Counted from the first letter of the stretch, positions 1-6,301 are shown. The stretch is 6,693 nt of DNA from Bacteroidales bacterium UBA3389 (GCA_002358835.1 DEPP01000052.1:1-6693); one strand, 5' to 3'. Numbers and translations are program-made. The notes: generated by a model from the sequence alone, not told the origin.

Positions 1-12
1 TCTTTTCGTTTG

Positions 13-45
13 CAAAGATACAACGCCAAACGCCCATCTCCCCAA
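13..45 (-). promoter_or_regulatory. Bacteroides-type promoter firing leftward out of the window
   Basis: On the minus strand, 13-20 reads TATCTTTG, an exact match to the Bacteroides -7 consensus TAnnTTTG. A partial -33 element (TTG, minus strand of 43-45) lies 22 bp upstream. Transcription would start close to position 8 and leave the window on the left, so the gene it serves is not visible. It lies about 80 bp beyond the terminator of the restriction-modification operon, consistent with a new transcription unit. It is a motif match only. Confidence 0.5.
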
Positions 46-100
46 GCTGTGAATCAAGCTGAGACAATGCGAAACAAAGCTCTACCAAACAGCAAAAGCG

Positions 101-134
101 AAAACAAAAAATCCACCCCCGAAAGAGTGGATTT
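101..134 (-). terminator. Intrinsic terminator of the restriction-modification operon
   Basis: On the minus strand an 8-bp perfect stem (AAATCCAC and GTGGATTT; arms 127-134 and 109-116 on the plus strand) with a 10-base loop is followed at once by a T-rich run (TTTTTTGTTTT). It lies 25 bases past the stop codon of the DpnA-type methylase, the normal place for the end of that transcript. The other flank is also T-rich in the plus direction, so it could work weakly both ways. Confidence 0.8.
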
Positions 135-158
135 CATTGCTTGTTTTTCTGTTTTTAC

Positions 159-1037
159 TTAAAAAGGCAGGTCGCCATAGTCTATATTCATTTCTTCGGA
201 TACTATGTTCGATGAAAATGTGTCGAAGTGATTTATGTCTTTTATTTTAGATCGGTATTCAAGAACGGTATTGTAATTTTCCAATTCTTCACGTCGGCAC
301 TTGCTTATGTTCAAAAAATCACTTTCTTGGTCTATTCCCAAGAAACGTCTGCTTAATAAATTCGCGGCTATTCCTGTTGTTGAACTTCCGCAGAAAGGAT
401 CAAGCACCCAACCTCCTTTTTGTGTTGATGCCATTATGATTCGGCTCAGCAGTGATAAAGGTTTCTGAGTCGGATGTTTGCCGCATGATTTTTCCCATCG
501 GGCAATGGACGGAAGATGCCAGACATCGGTCATCTGTTTTCCATCGTTGATTTGTTTCATTAAGTCGTAGTTGAAATAATGTGGTTTTTTCTCGCTTTTT
601 CTTGCCCAGATGATAAATTCGGTGCTGTATGTGAAATAGCGACATGAAATATTGGGTGGAGGATTCGTCTTTGCCCAAGTTATGACGTTGAGAATCTTAT
701 AACCTAACTTTACAAGACAATCGGCTATCGAAAAGATGTTGTGATAAGTTCCGGAGATCCATATCGTTGCATTGTCTTTCATTTTGTCGCGACAAAGTTT
801 GAGCCACTCCATGTTGAAATCCGATATTTCGGCACGGTTGTTGCATTTATCCCATTCCCCTTTGTCCACGCAGACAGCCTTACCTGCGTAAACGCTTATT
901 CCTCCGTTAGAAAGGAAATAAGGAGGGTCTGCAAAGATGCAATCGAATTTGAAGTCGAATTTTGACAATAATTCCAAGCAATTTCCATGCAGAAGCGTGA
1001 AATCTCTATTTCTTGATTTGTAGTAAGATTCAATCAT
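159..1037 (-). CDS. DpnA-type (beta-class) DNA adenine-N6 methyltransferase, probably GATC-specific
   Basis: A 292-aa SAM-dependent DNA methylase. The catalytic motif DPPY is at residues 37-40 and the SAM-binding motif DPFCGSSTTG at 213-222. With the catalytic motif first and the SAM motif last, this is the beta class of amino-methyltransferases. KHPTQKP at 187-193 is a typical conserved block just before the SAM motif. Layout and length resemble M.DpnA (about 268 aa), the second methylase of the DpnII system, which can also methylate single-stranded GATC. The GATC target is inferred from its neighbours: a D12-class dam-type methylase and a MutH/Sau3AI-family nuclease. Its ATG overlaps the 3' end of the nuclease gene by 8 bp, so translation is probably coupled. 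It is the last gene before the terminator at 101-134. I am sure it is a DNA methylase; the DpnA assignment is likely, and a different target remains possible. Confidence 0.88.
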   Translation of the reverse strand: MIESYYKSRNRDFTLLHGNCLELLSKFDFKFDCIFADPPYFLSNGGISVYAGKAVCVDKGEWDKCNNRAEISDFNMEWLKLCRDKMKDNATIWISGTYHNIFSIADCLVKLGYKILNVITWAKTNPPPNISCRYFTYSTEFIIWARKSEKKPHYFNYDLMKQINDGKQMTDVWHLPSIARWEKSCGKHPTQKPLSLLSRIIMASTQKGGWVLDPFCGSSTTGIAANLLSRRFLGIDQESDFLNISKCRREELENYNTVLEYRSKIKDINHFDTFSSNIVSEEMNIDYGDLPF

Positions 1038-1737
1038 TGTCGTTTATTGGAGATAAATCGAGATTTGGAATAATCGCAGTATTTGTATAGTTCTTTTTGT
1101 AGTAGAAAGCTCGTCTTCGTGCTTTTATTGTGCCACCATTTCCATCCGGAGCATCGGTTCGGTCTTGATTGTTCGCACCTTTGGTTTTTGGTTCAAGGTA
1201 TTCACCCATGCTACATGACAATTGGTCGGCACGACCTGTTTGTATATATTTCTGAATTTCCTCCCAATCTTTCTTAAACACACTGTTTTGAATATCATTC
1301 GGGTGATCAAGAAAATAATCGACGATAACGTATTCGTTTTGGTTCAAAGCCTTTCCATCTTTCTTTGCTAAATAAACAACCCAAAAAGTAAGAGTTATTT
1401 TATTTCGCAATTTGGCGGTTTCCCAAGTTTCTTTTGCAACCTCCATGTAGTTAATCATTTGAATTGCTGTTGGTTCTTTCGCCTTTATATCCCCGTTTCG
1501 ATTCTTTTGCAATGGGAGTATCTTTATTTCGCATCCGATTTCCGGAATATCAGCCTCGGTTCTGTTATTGTTTTTTATGCCGAGAAGGTTTTCTATGATT
1601 AAACCCGAAGCACCTTTTACCATTTTATCGCGTTCAATCTTTAATTCTTCTTTAATCTCTCCAATTGTCTTTCCTTTTGAATTTGAAATGATGTCAAACA
1701 ATGGACGCATGTATTCGATGACTCTGCTACTGATCAT
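1030..1737 (-). CDS. MutH/Sau3AI-family restriction endonuclease, probably cutting at GATC
   Basis: A 235-aa protein of the MutH/Sau3AI nuclease family. The family signature is visible: a glutamate in LIIENLLG (E50), then D63 and E70-x-K72 in a stretch running from EADIPEIGCEIK into ILPL, matching the D-(x)n-E-x-K metal site of MutH (D70, E77, K79). A block near 179-189 (GEYLEPKTKGA), followed by a basic aromatic stretch (RRRAFYYKK, 207-215), resembles the DNA-reading part of Sau3AI. The length is that of one MutH domain (229 aa in E. coli), about half of Sau3AI (about 490 aa, a tandem protein). It probably acts as a dimer or nicks each strand, unlike Sau3AI. It lies between two methylases, which favours a restriction rather than a mismatch-repair role. 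The start is ATG at 1737, 35 bp after the dam-type gene, and no promoter box is visible there. A GATC site (1732-1735) overlaps the start codon. Confidence 0.87.
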   Translation of the reverse strand: MISSRVIEYMRPLFDIISNSKGKTIGEIKEELKIERDKMVKGASGLIIENLLGIKNNNRTEADIPEIGCEIKILPLQKNRNGDIKAKEPTAIQMINYMEVAKETWETAKLRNKITLTFWVVYLAKKDGKALNQNEYVIVDYFLDHPNDIQNSVFKKDWEEIQKYIQTGRADQLSCSMGEYLEPKTKGANNQDRTDAPDGNGGTIKARRRAFYYKKNYTNTAIIPNLDLSPINDND

Positions 1738-1772
1738 AACGTTAAAATGATTTTTAAGATGGTTTCAAACAT

Positions 1773-2657
1773 TTAATTTACTACAACTATTTCCGTTAGT
1801 TTTCCTCTTTTGGATGCTACTGCGTTAACGTTCCTTGAGGCAAATACCCTATCGATCTGATAATCCGCAAACAAGTCATCGAAAAACCTGTCTCCGCAAT
1901 TGTTTCCCAGACAATCAGAATTGCTCAGCATAAACCTGACACCGATTGCATTTAATTTGTCGCAAAACGTTTTTAATCTGATTTGAGCTTCGTCATTGAA
2001 AGATTCTTTTGCGTAATCATTGAAGTTTGAAGTGTTGTTTAGCGGTCTGTAAGGTGGATCAAAATAAAAAAATGTGTTTTTTTTGATTTTCACGAAGGTG
2101 TTTTCAAAATCTCCGGTCATTATCTCCACTTTCTGCAACAGCTTACTATCAGCAAATATAGTTTCTTCATCACAAATCGTCGGGGTTACATATTTGCCAA
2201 ACGGGACATTGAATTTGCCTGATTTGTTTACCCGATACAACCCGTTGAAACAAGTCCTGTTGAGAAAGAAAAAAAGAGTTGTGTTTTCTATCTCGTCAAG
2301 AGATTTTGTGTTGAACCTTTCACGTTGAACGAGAAAAAAATCTTTGCGAGCGTCATCTGATTTAATCGAATGATATTCGCTTTGTATTGCATTCAAAGAA
2401 TACACCAATTCTTGCGGATTATCTCTTACCACCTTGTAACATAAAGTCAGATCCGGATTTATGTCGTTTATCACTGCCGATTCTATGTTCGGGTAATTTT
2501 GAAGCATGTGAAAAAGCATTGCTCCGCCACCTACAAAGGGTTCTATGTAGGTTGCGTTCTCCCATCTGACAAAATCATTTGGAAGCAGTGCCTCAAGCTG
2601 TTCTATAAGTTGGCTTTTCCCTCCAACCCACTTGATAAAAGGTTTCGCTTTCGTCAT
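1773..2657 (-). CDS. Dam/DpnM-type D12-class DNA adenine-N6 methyltransferase (GATC)
   Basis: A 294-aa adenine methylase of the D12 (alpha) class. It opens with the SAM-site signature KPFIKWVGGK (5-14), has IEPFVGGGA at 38-46 (motif I) and the catalytic DPPY at 200-203. Between them, NGLYRVNKSGKFNVPFG (138-154) corresponds to the conserved recognition segment of E. coli Dam and DpnM, which supports GATC as target. As the protective methylase it modifies host DNA against the nuclease encoded just downstream. Start choice: a TTG codon at 2684 and an ATG at 2675 are also in frame. The TAnnTTTG box at 2682-2689 would place the transcript start next to 2675, so the ATG at 2657 gives the best leader (about 20 nt) and the N-terminus normal for the family. 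From an upstream transcript, ATG 2675 (300 aa) could be used. The methylase is first in the operon, which lets protection precede cutting when the system enters a new cell. Confidence 0.92.
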   Translation of the reverse strand: MTKAKPFIKWVGGKSQLIEQLEALLPNDFVRWENATYIEPFVGGGAMLFHMLQNYPNIESAVINDINPDLTLCYKVVRDNPQELVYSLNAIQSEYHSIKSDDARKDFFLVQRERFNTKSLDEIENTTLFFFLNRTCFNGLYRVNKSGKFNVPFGKYVTPTICDEETIFADSKLLQKVEIMTGDFENTFVKIKKNTFFYFDPPYRPLNNTSNFNDYAKESFNDEAQIRLKTFCDKLNAIGVRFMLSNSDCLGNNCGDRFFDDLFADYQIDRVFASRNVNAVASKRGKLTEIVVVN

Positions 2658-2681
2658 GGTGTTTTTGTTAGTCATTTTTTG

Positions 2682-2710
2682 CAAAGGTAGGGAATTTATT
2701 CGGAAAAAGG
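2682..2710 (-). promoter_or_regulatory. Promoter of the restriction-modification operon
   Basis: The minus strand of 2682-2689 reads TACCTTTG, an exact TAnnTTTG -7 box. The -33 region would fall at about 2704-2710, where only a T-rich tract (CCTTTTTCC) is seen. The box lies in the short gap after the primase-like stop codon, and the -33 region lies inside that gene's 3' end. The three restriction-modification genes therefore seem to have their own promoter, though read-through from the upstream module is possible because no terminator is visible between them. Confidence 0.6.
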
Positions 2711-3670
2711 CGGTTGGGGAGTTGTTTTTGTGTTAGGGGCGAAGTGTTTTGCCAAGTACAGATCGGCAATGTCGGCATTGGGAGAAAGAGAGTGTGTGTC
2801 TTCGTTTGCAAGCCAGTGGACGAGGCGAAGATGTCGGGAGGTCTGGGTTTGCAGTCTCGGAAGTTTGTCTTGCCAATCGTTGAAGGCGTCGCAGTCGGGG
2901 AAGATGTCGATTGTGTCGGTCGGTACTTCGTTTATCAGCTCTGCACGCAGGTTGTATTTGCCTCCACATGCCAGCCAGATGTACTCGCTACGGAAAAGAC
3001 TCATCAAAACTGCCGTTTTCTCGCTTTCGACCAAGGCTATGGGTTTCGAATTGTTGAATCGTAGTTGGTTGAGTCCGAAAAGGCATTGTCGGAGTTGCCA
3101 ATCTGCGGGCAGGTTCATCTTTTTGTGTACCCATTGCGGAGGAAGGTGTTTGAGACGCTTGCCGGTGGTTGTGTCGTAGTGCATAATCTTGCCTGTGCGA
3201 ATTGTTCCCGAAAGGTCTATCTGCCAGAAAATCACGCCCGATGTACGGTTGCAACCGAGCAAATAGCTTTCGCATACTCGTTTCAGCTCAAGGGTCGGAA
3301 AGCCGAGCGAAAGCATAAAACGATAAAAGCTGCTGTGGCTGTGCTTGGCAAGAAAGGGCGTGAGGTCCAAATCCAATGCGTAGGGGTGGTTGTTTTCGTT
3401 ATCTATGGAACAAAAATCTGTCGCATAAGAATCAAGAATCGTTTTGCCATCTTCAAGTTTCGCTCCAAGTGTATTTTCGATTCTGATTCCTGCCTTGCGA
3501 GGCGAAAGATGGTATTGGCAGTTGATGCTTCGGTCGCACTTTCCGACAAATGGGTTTTCGATGTATGAGTTGTCGAGATTGTCGACATAGCGTACAAAGG
3601 TCTTGTGTCCACAGTTCGGACAGAGAAATTTACGACTGCTTCTGTCCAATGAAAATCTGTATTTTGTCAT
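2696..3670 (-). CDS. Zinc-finger and Toprim primase-like protein (DUF6371-like)
   Basis: A 324-aa protein with the build of a mobile-element primase. The N-terminus has a zinc-ribbon-like cysteine set, C17-x2-C20 and C45-x5-C51. A Toprim-like core follows, with the conserved glutamate in ALVESEKTA (E215) and a DxD pair in FPDCD (D259, D261). NADIADLYL near 298-306 is a usual ending for such proteins. It resembles the DUF6371 family common in Bacteroidota elements; this family call is from memory of sequence style, not a search. It probably makes or helps make replication primers with the upstream ATPase. I see no separate helicase domain. An in-frame GTG at 3676 is possible, but ATG 3670 gives the cleaner start, 13 bases after the HTH gene. 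Hand-sampled rows of this gene run about 43-55% GC, clearly above the downstream methylase and nuclease genes (about 32-43%). Confidence 0.78.
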   Translation of the reverse strand: MTKYRFSLDRSSRKFLCPNCGHKTFVRYVDNLDNSYIENPFVGKCDRSINCQYHLSPRKAGIRIENTLGAKLEDGKTILDSYATDFCSIDNENNHPYALDLDLTPFLAKHSHSSFYRFMLSLGFPTLELKRVCESYLLGCNRTSGVIFWQIDLSGTIRTGKIMHYDTTTGKRLKHLPPQWVHKKMNLPADWQLRQCLFGLNQLRFNNSKPIALVESEKTAVLMSLFRSEYIWLACGGKYNLRAELINEVPTDTIDIFPDCDAFNDWQDKLPRLQTQTSRHLRLVHWLANEDTHSLSPNADIADLYLAKHFAPNTKTTPQPPFSE

Positions 3671-3683
3671 ACTCACAAGGTGT

Positions 3684-4010
3684 TTATTCGTTTGGATTCC
3701 AAGGTGATTGATATTCGTTCTGACGTCTTATGTAGTCTTTGATTCGTTCTATCTCGTTGGTCGAATATCTGTTCTTCCAAGATTTCTTGCCTTGTGATTT
3801 GTTTGAGTATGGTTTGTAGTCGGAGTTTTCTTCCTTCAAAGCTCTTCGGATGCGGTAAAGAGTTGCTCGCGAGATGTCGAGTATGCTTAAAACCTCATGG
3901 GTGAAGAACTGCGGAAAGTCTTTGTCGTAGATTATTTCTGTTTCGTACTGTTGTTTTTCTTCTATCGTTTGCTTGATTATTCTCTGTTTATGTTCTCTAA
4001 AATTTTCCAT
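3684..4010 (-). CDS. Small helix-turn-helix DNA-binding protein of a mobile element
   Basis: A 108-aa, strongly charged protein. Residues about 35-58 (FFTHEVLSILDISRATLYRI) look like a helix-turn-helix: a 'switches on at step' helix, the turn at LDIS, and a recognition helix RATLYRIRRAL. The rest is a charged N-terminal helix rich in K, E and Q and a basic C-terminus. No catalytic motif is present. It lies between the ATPase gene and the primase-like gene on the same strand, 13 bases from the latter, so it is most likely part of the same replication operon, for example as an origin-binding, excisionase-like or regulatory protein. I do not recognise a named family. Confidence 0.62.
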   Translation of the reverse strand: MENFREHKQRIIKQTIEEKQQYETEIIYDKDFPQFFTHEVLSILDISRATLYRIRRALKEENSDYKPYSNKSQGKKSWKNRYSTNEIERIKDYIRRQNEYQSPWNPNE

Positions 4011-4049
4011 TGCTGATGATTTTTTGTGATAAATAAAATCCGTTAATTG

Positions 4050-4143
4050 CGTGAAGTTTCACTTTTCCGTTTTCCGCTCTCCCCCTTTAGGGGGGGAGAG
4101 CGAGGGTTTACCGGAAAAAGGCGGAAATAAGATGAAACTCACG
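4050..4143 (-). repeat. Large imperfect palindrome with C/G-rich hairpin core
   Basis: The core is a 10-bp perfect stem, GCTCTCCCCC (4076-4085) and GGGGGAGAGC (4092-4101), with a 6-base loop. Outside it, two TTTCCG tracts on the left (about 4063-4075) pair imperfectly with the CGGAAA tracts on the right (4111-4127). The outer ends CGTGAAGTTTCA (from 4050) and TGAAACTCACG (ending 4143) are inverted repeats with one bulged base. The right end provides the TGA stop of the ATPase gene. There is no T-run after the stem in either direction, so it is not a standard terminator. It may be a small non-autonomous repeat element or an RNA structure that tunes expression of the downstream genes. Confidence 0.7.
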
Positions 4144-5104
4144 ACTGTTTTCTGTACTCGCTCAATATCTCGTACACTCTCGTTCGGCCGAGTTGCATTT
4201 TCTCACAAATTGATTTTGCATTCAGTCCGAGATTATACAAGCGTATGACTTCGTCTTTTTTTTCCTGTGAGGTTTTGCTTCGTTTTGGTTTCTCACAAGT
4301 AGGAACTATTACCGGCATAAGGCATTCGATCGGAGTGCGTTCGCCTGTGTATTCGAAGCATAAATCACTTGTGAGTGTCAAATCGTATGAGGCACGTTTG
4401 TATTCGTTTGACAGATAATTGCCTTTTACGATGCAGAGGTGGAATAGGTCAGAGTTATTGACGTTTCGCCTTAACTCCAATACAACTCGCATTTTGGCTT
4501 CAAAGCCTTGCGAACCGATTGCGTTGTGTTTTGATGGTGCATCGCTGTCGCTTGATTTGCGTGTATGGTGAAGGAAAACTATCAGAGAGCGGTTGCGAAT
4601 TGCCATTTGGTTGAAAAGACGCAGTTGTTCACGCATTACATCCATTCGGTTGATGTCGCCCGAAAACACATCGGAAAGCGAATCGATGATAACCAAATCA
4701 AACCTCTCGCTTTGCAATCTCCGATTCAGTTCGTACATCAGCGAATCGCTGTCGAACACAAACTCAAGTCGCTCTTGTGCTTCGGCATTCAACTGCCAGC
4801 ATTTGTTTTGTCGCTTGACTAAATACGAAATCGCTTCAGGCTCATCTTCGGTCGAGATGTAGAGAACTTTGCCCTGAACGCTTTTTGTCTTCCAAAGCAA
4901 AAACGGTTTCTTGCTTACAATGCTCGCAGCCAACTGTCTGAGCAGTGTGCTTTTGCCACTGTCGCTGCTGCCAATCAATGCAGCAAGCCCGCATCGTGGA
5001 AGAATAGGTTCGACCAAACAATCGATACTCTCTTTTTCTTCTTTCAAAAGCTCGGAAAGCGAAAACGATGTCTTCGTATTGGGTTTATTTGCATTATTGC
5101 TCAT
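4139..5104 (-). CDS. RepA-like AAA/RecA-fold ATPase with C-terminal HTH
   Basis: A 321-aa ATPase of the RepA/AAA_25 type found in replication modules of plasmids and integrated elements. Walker A is GSSDSGKST at 45-53. YISTEDEPE (82-90) holds the acidic residues usually following strand 2. Walker B is DLVIID at 136-141. VFLHHTRK at 176-183 is the conserved histidine-bearing block of this group. The C-terminus (about 281-320) looks like a resolvase-type helix-turn-helix, with NAKSICEKMQLGRTRVYEIL at its centre, so the protein may contact DNA itself. The probable role is a hexameric helicase or initiator ATPase working with the downstream HTH and primase-like proteins. It is first in its operon, with a good promoter at 5172-5204. 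The stop codon lies inside the right arm of the palindrome at 4050-4143, so the last codons may have been reshaped by that element. Confidence 0.85.
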   Translation of the reverse strand: MSNNANKPNTKTSFSLSELLKEEKESIDCLVEPILPRCGLAALIGSSDSGKSTLLRQLAASIVSKKPFLLWKTKSVQGKVLYISTEDEPEAISYLVKRQNKCWQLNAEAQERLEFVFDSDSLMYELNRRLQSERFDLVIIDSLSDVFSGDINRMDVMREQLRLFNQMAIRNRSLIVFLHHTRKSSDSDAPSKHNAIGSQGFEAKMRVVLELRRNVNNSDLFHLCIVKGNYLSNEYKRASYDLTLTSDLCFEYTGERTPIECLMPVIVPTCEKPKRSKTSQEKKDEVIRLYNLGLNAKSICEKMQLGRTRVYEILSEYRKQS

Positions 5105-5171
5105 AGTGAAATTGTTGTTTATTCGTAAAAAAAATGATTATTCAAGCATTCCGGATTGCCTTTTCGAGATG

Positions 5172-5204
5172 CAAAATTATAGTGTCAAACAACTGATTTC
5201 CAAA
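5172..5204 (-). promoter_or_regulatory. Promoter of the replication operon
   Basis: The minus strand of 5172-5179 reads TAATTTTG, an exact TAnnTTTG -7 box. A TTTG -33 element (minus strand of 5201-5204) lies 21 bp upstream, close to the usual spacing in Bacteroides. The start would fall near 5167, giving a leader of about 60 nt before the ATPase ATG at 5104. It is the best-formed promoter in the window. Confidence 0.65.
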
Positions 5205-5316
5205 TGCTTTTTCGGATGGTGGGGAGTTAAAGTATTCGCAATAGGGATGCAGAAAAAAATACTTTATTGTATAGCAAAAAAATATGTTTTTTATATCGTA
5301 TATCGATTTATGTTTG

Positions 5317-5324
5317 TATATTTG
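5317..5324 (+). promoter_or_regulatory. Rightward -7 box for the 5470-6174 gene
   Basis: The plus strand reads TATATTTG, an exact TAnnTTTG match, with only a weak T-rich tract where a -33 element should be. The transcript would start near 5329 and have a long leader of about 140 nt before the ATG at 5470. The two ATCGATT repeats on either side could be operators for this promoter. Confidence 0.45.
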
Positions 5325-5469
5325 CAATCGATTATGTTTTTAGTGTTTTTTAACTTAGAAAAATCATAAAGACATAAAGATATTTTTTGTTGTAATGTGT
5401 TGATACGATGATATTACGGCTTAGAAAAATATTTAGAAAAAACACAATTATGTAGGACTGAAATAAGAG

Positions 5470-6174
5470 ATGGATAAAGAGGAAAAAGAGAGTTGTTATT
5501 TGCCTATCGATTGGAGCGATGCTTTGGTTGAGGATTTCAAGCGTGATATTTTCGACGTTTATTTTCAAGATGAATTTTCCGTTTCTCAATGGAAAAAAGT
5601 CCTGACTGCAAAGAAACGTCCGGCAGGAATGCAGACTTGCAGGGTGGCTTACGACAACACAGCACGCAAATTGAAACTCAATAATGCGGAACTCGGACGC
5701 CTTTGTTACATTCTGCAGATGACCTGCACTCAATTTAATTCCATATTCGCAACAAGCATAACAGCATCGAACATACCTTCCTCTTATTCATCGTTTTGCA
5801 AACAAAGTGAGAATACTTGCAAGACTAATATCTATCGATTGGCTAAAGAGATTTTGGAACGCCACAACCTGCTGCTTTTTGCCCCGAAAATGAATGCTGA
5901 GGATTTGAGCTGGGAGAGGAGGACTGTGCTTGCTCGCTTAGATGAGGCTGATGAGGCAGACAGAGAAGCGATTGCAAATGCTCAAAAGCGTATCGAATCA
6001 AGGCAAAAGTTTAGAGAGAATGCCCAAAAGCAATTCGATAGAGCTGAACGTATAATAGGAGGAGGGAAGACCGAAAAAACAAGCATCCGAATTCCAAACC
6101 ACAAAGCCGAAGCAAAGAAGAAATCCGACAACAAAAAGACAGAACAAAGACACGTTCAAACCTCGCTTTTCTAA
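5470..6174 (+). CDS. Uncharacterised 234-aa protein with charged tail and possible clamp-binding end
   Basis: I do not recognise a family. The N-terminal half (about 1-120) is a mixed, probably helical domain, including a segment (50-75) with a basic face. The middle (about 145-200) is rich in A, E, R, K and D and likely forms a long helix or coiled coil (LDEADEADREAIANAQKRIE). The last 35 residues are strongly basic and probably flexible. The protein ends in QTSLF, which fits the Q-x-x-L-F pattern of bacterial sliding-clamp-binding peptides, often placed at protein ends. No signal peptide or membrane segment is visible. It is transcribed away from the replication operon, and an XRE regulator follows about 370 bp downstream. 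The ATG at 5470 is supported by continuous coding from there; no Shine-Dalgarno site is obvious, as usual in this phylum. Position and tail suggest a DNA-transaction role, but this is inference. Confidence 0.75.
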   Translation: MDKEEKESCYLPIDWSDALVEDFKRDIFDVYFQDEFSVSQWKKVLTAKKRPAGMQTCRVAYDNTARKLKLNNAELGRLCYILQMTCTQFNSIFATSITASNIPSSYSSFCKQSENTCKTNIYRLAKEILERHNLLLFAPKMNAEDLSWERRTVLARLDEADEADREAIANAQKRIESRQKFRENAQKQFDRAERIIGGGKTEKTSIRIPNHKAEAKKKSDNKKTEQRHVQTSLF

Positions 6175-6273
6175 TCCTCAAAATCTTATTTTCGTATATT
6201 CGATTCGGTGTGTTTTATCTTCCGAACAGAGGTGTATTTTATGCAATCGTGCAGGTGTTTTTATGGTTATAAA

Positions 6274-6301
6274 TTACAAAAGTAAAGCGTTACAAAAGTA
6301 A
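6274..6301. repeat. Left pair of TTACAAAAGTAA operator-like dyads
   Basis: There are two exact copies, at 6274-6285 and 6290-6301, with starts 16 bp apart. Each has dyad symmetry (TTAC, four bases, GTAA). A poorer echo, AAACAAAGTAA, follows at 6300-6310. On the minus strand each copy contains TACTTTTG, which matches the TAnnTTTG -7 box, so a bound protein would cover a potential leftward promoter. Any leftward transcript would run antisense into the 5470-6174 gene. Confidence 0.75.

Larger units (their letters stand above)
5105..5469. other. AT-rich divergent promoter region
   Basis: The 365-bp gap lies between the leftward ATPase gene and the rightward 5470-6174 gene. It holds the leftward promoter at 5172-5204 and a rightward -7 box at 5317-5324. 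Small repeats are present: ATCGATT at 5302-5308 and 5327-5333, flanking the rightward -7 box, and CTTAGAAAAAT at 5354-5364 and 5420-5430 with a shorter echo at 5433-5442. These could be binding sites for a regulator. A 61-codon minus-strand frame at 5142-5327 overlaps the leftward promoter and has no family features, so I do not call it a gene. No RNA gene is visible. Confidence 0.6.

Noticed and set aside
1030..1737. Chromosomal mismatch-repair MutH role for the nuclease
   Set aside because: It is packed between two DNA methylases in one operon with translational overlap, the layout of a restriction system; Bacteroidota do not generally use MutH-directed repair.
3065..3568. Long plus-strand open frame (167 codons) opposite the primase-like gene
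   Set aside because: It lies wholly antisense to a gene with clear zinc-ribbon and Toprim motifs, and its translation shows no domain features. The same holds for the other frames at 2714-3179.
4076..4101. GC-rich hairpin as a rho-independent terminator
   Set aside because: The stem is strong, but no T-run follows on either strand, so a standard terminator is not supported; kept as a repeat.
5142..5327. 61-codon minus-strand frame in the divergent region
   Set aside because: It overlaps the ATPase promoter, is AT-driven in composition (many I, F, Y, K) and shows no family features.
5350..5733. 127-codon minus-strand frame
   Set aside because: It is largely antisense to the 5470-6174 gene and its remainder is low-complexity AT-rich sequence; the plus-strand gene has the better protein-like composition.
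6204..6226. TTCGG/CCGAA inverted repeat as terminator of the 5470-6174 gene
   Set aside because: The stem is only 5 bp with a 13-base loop and no T-run directly follows.
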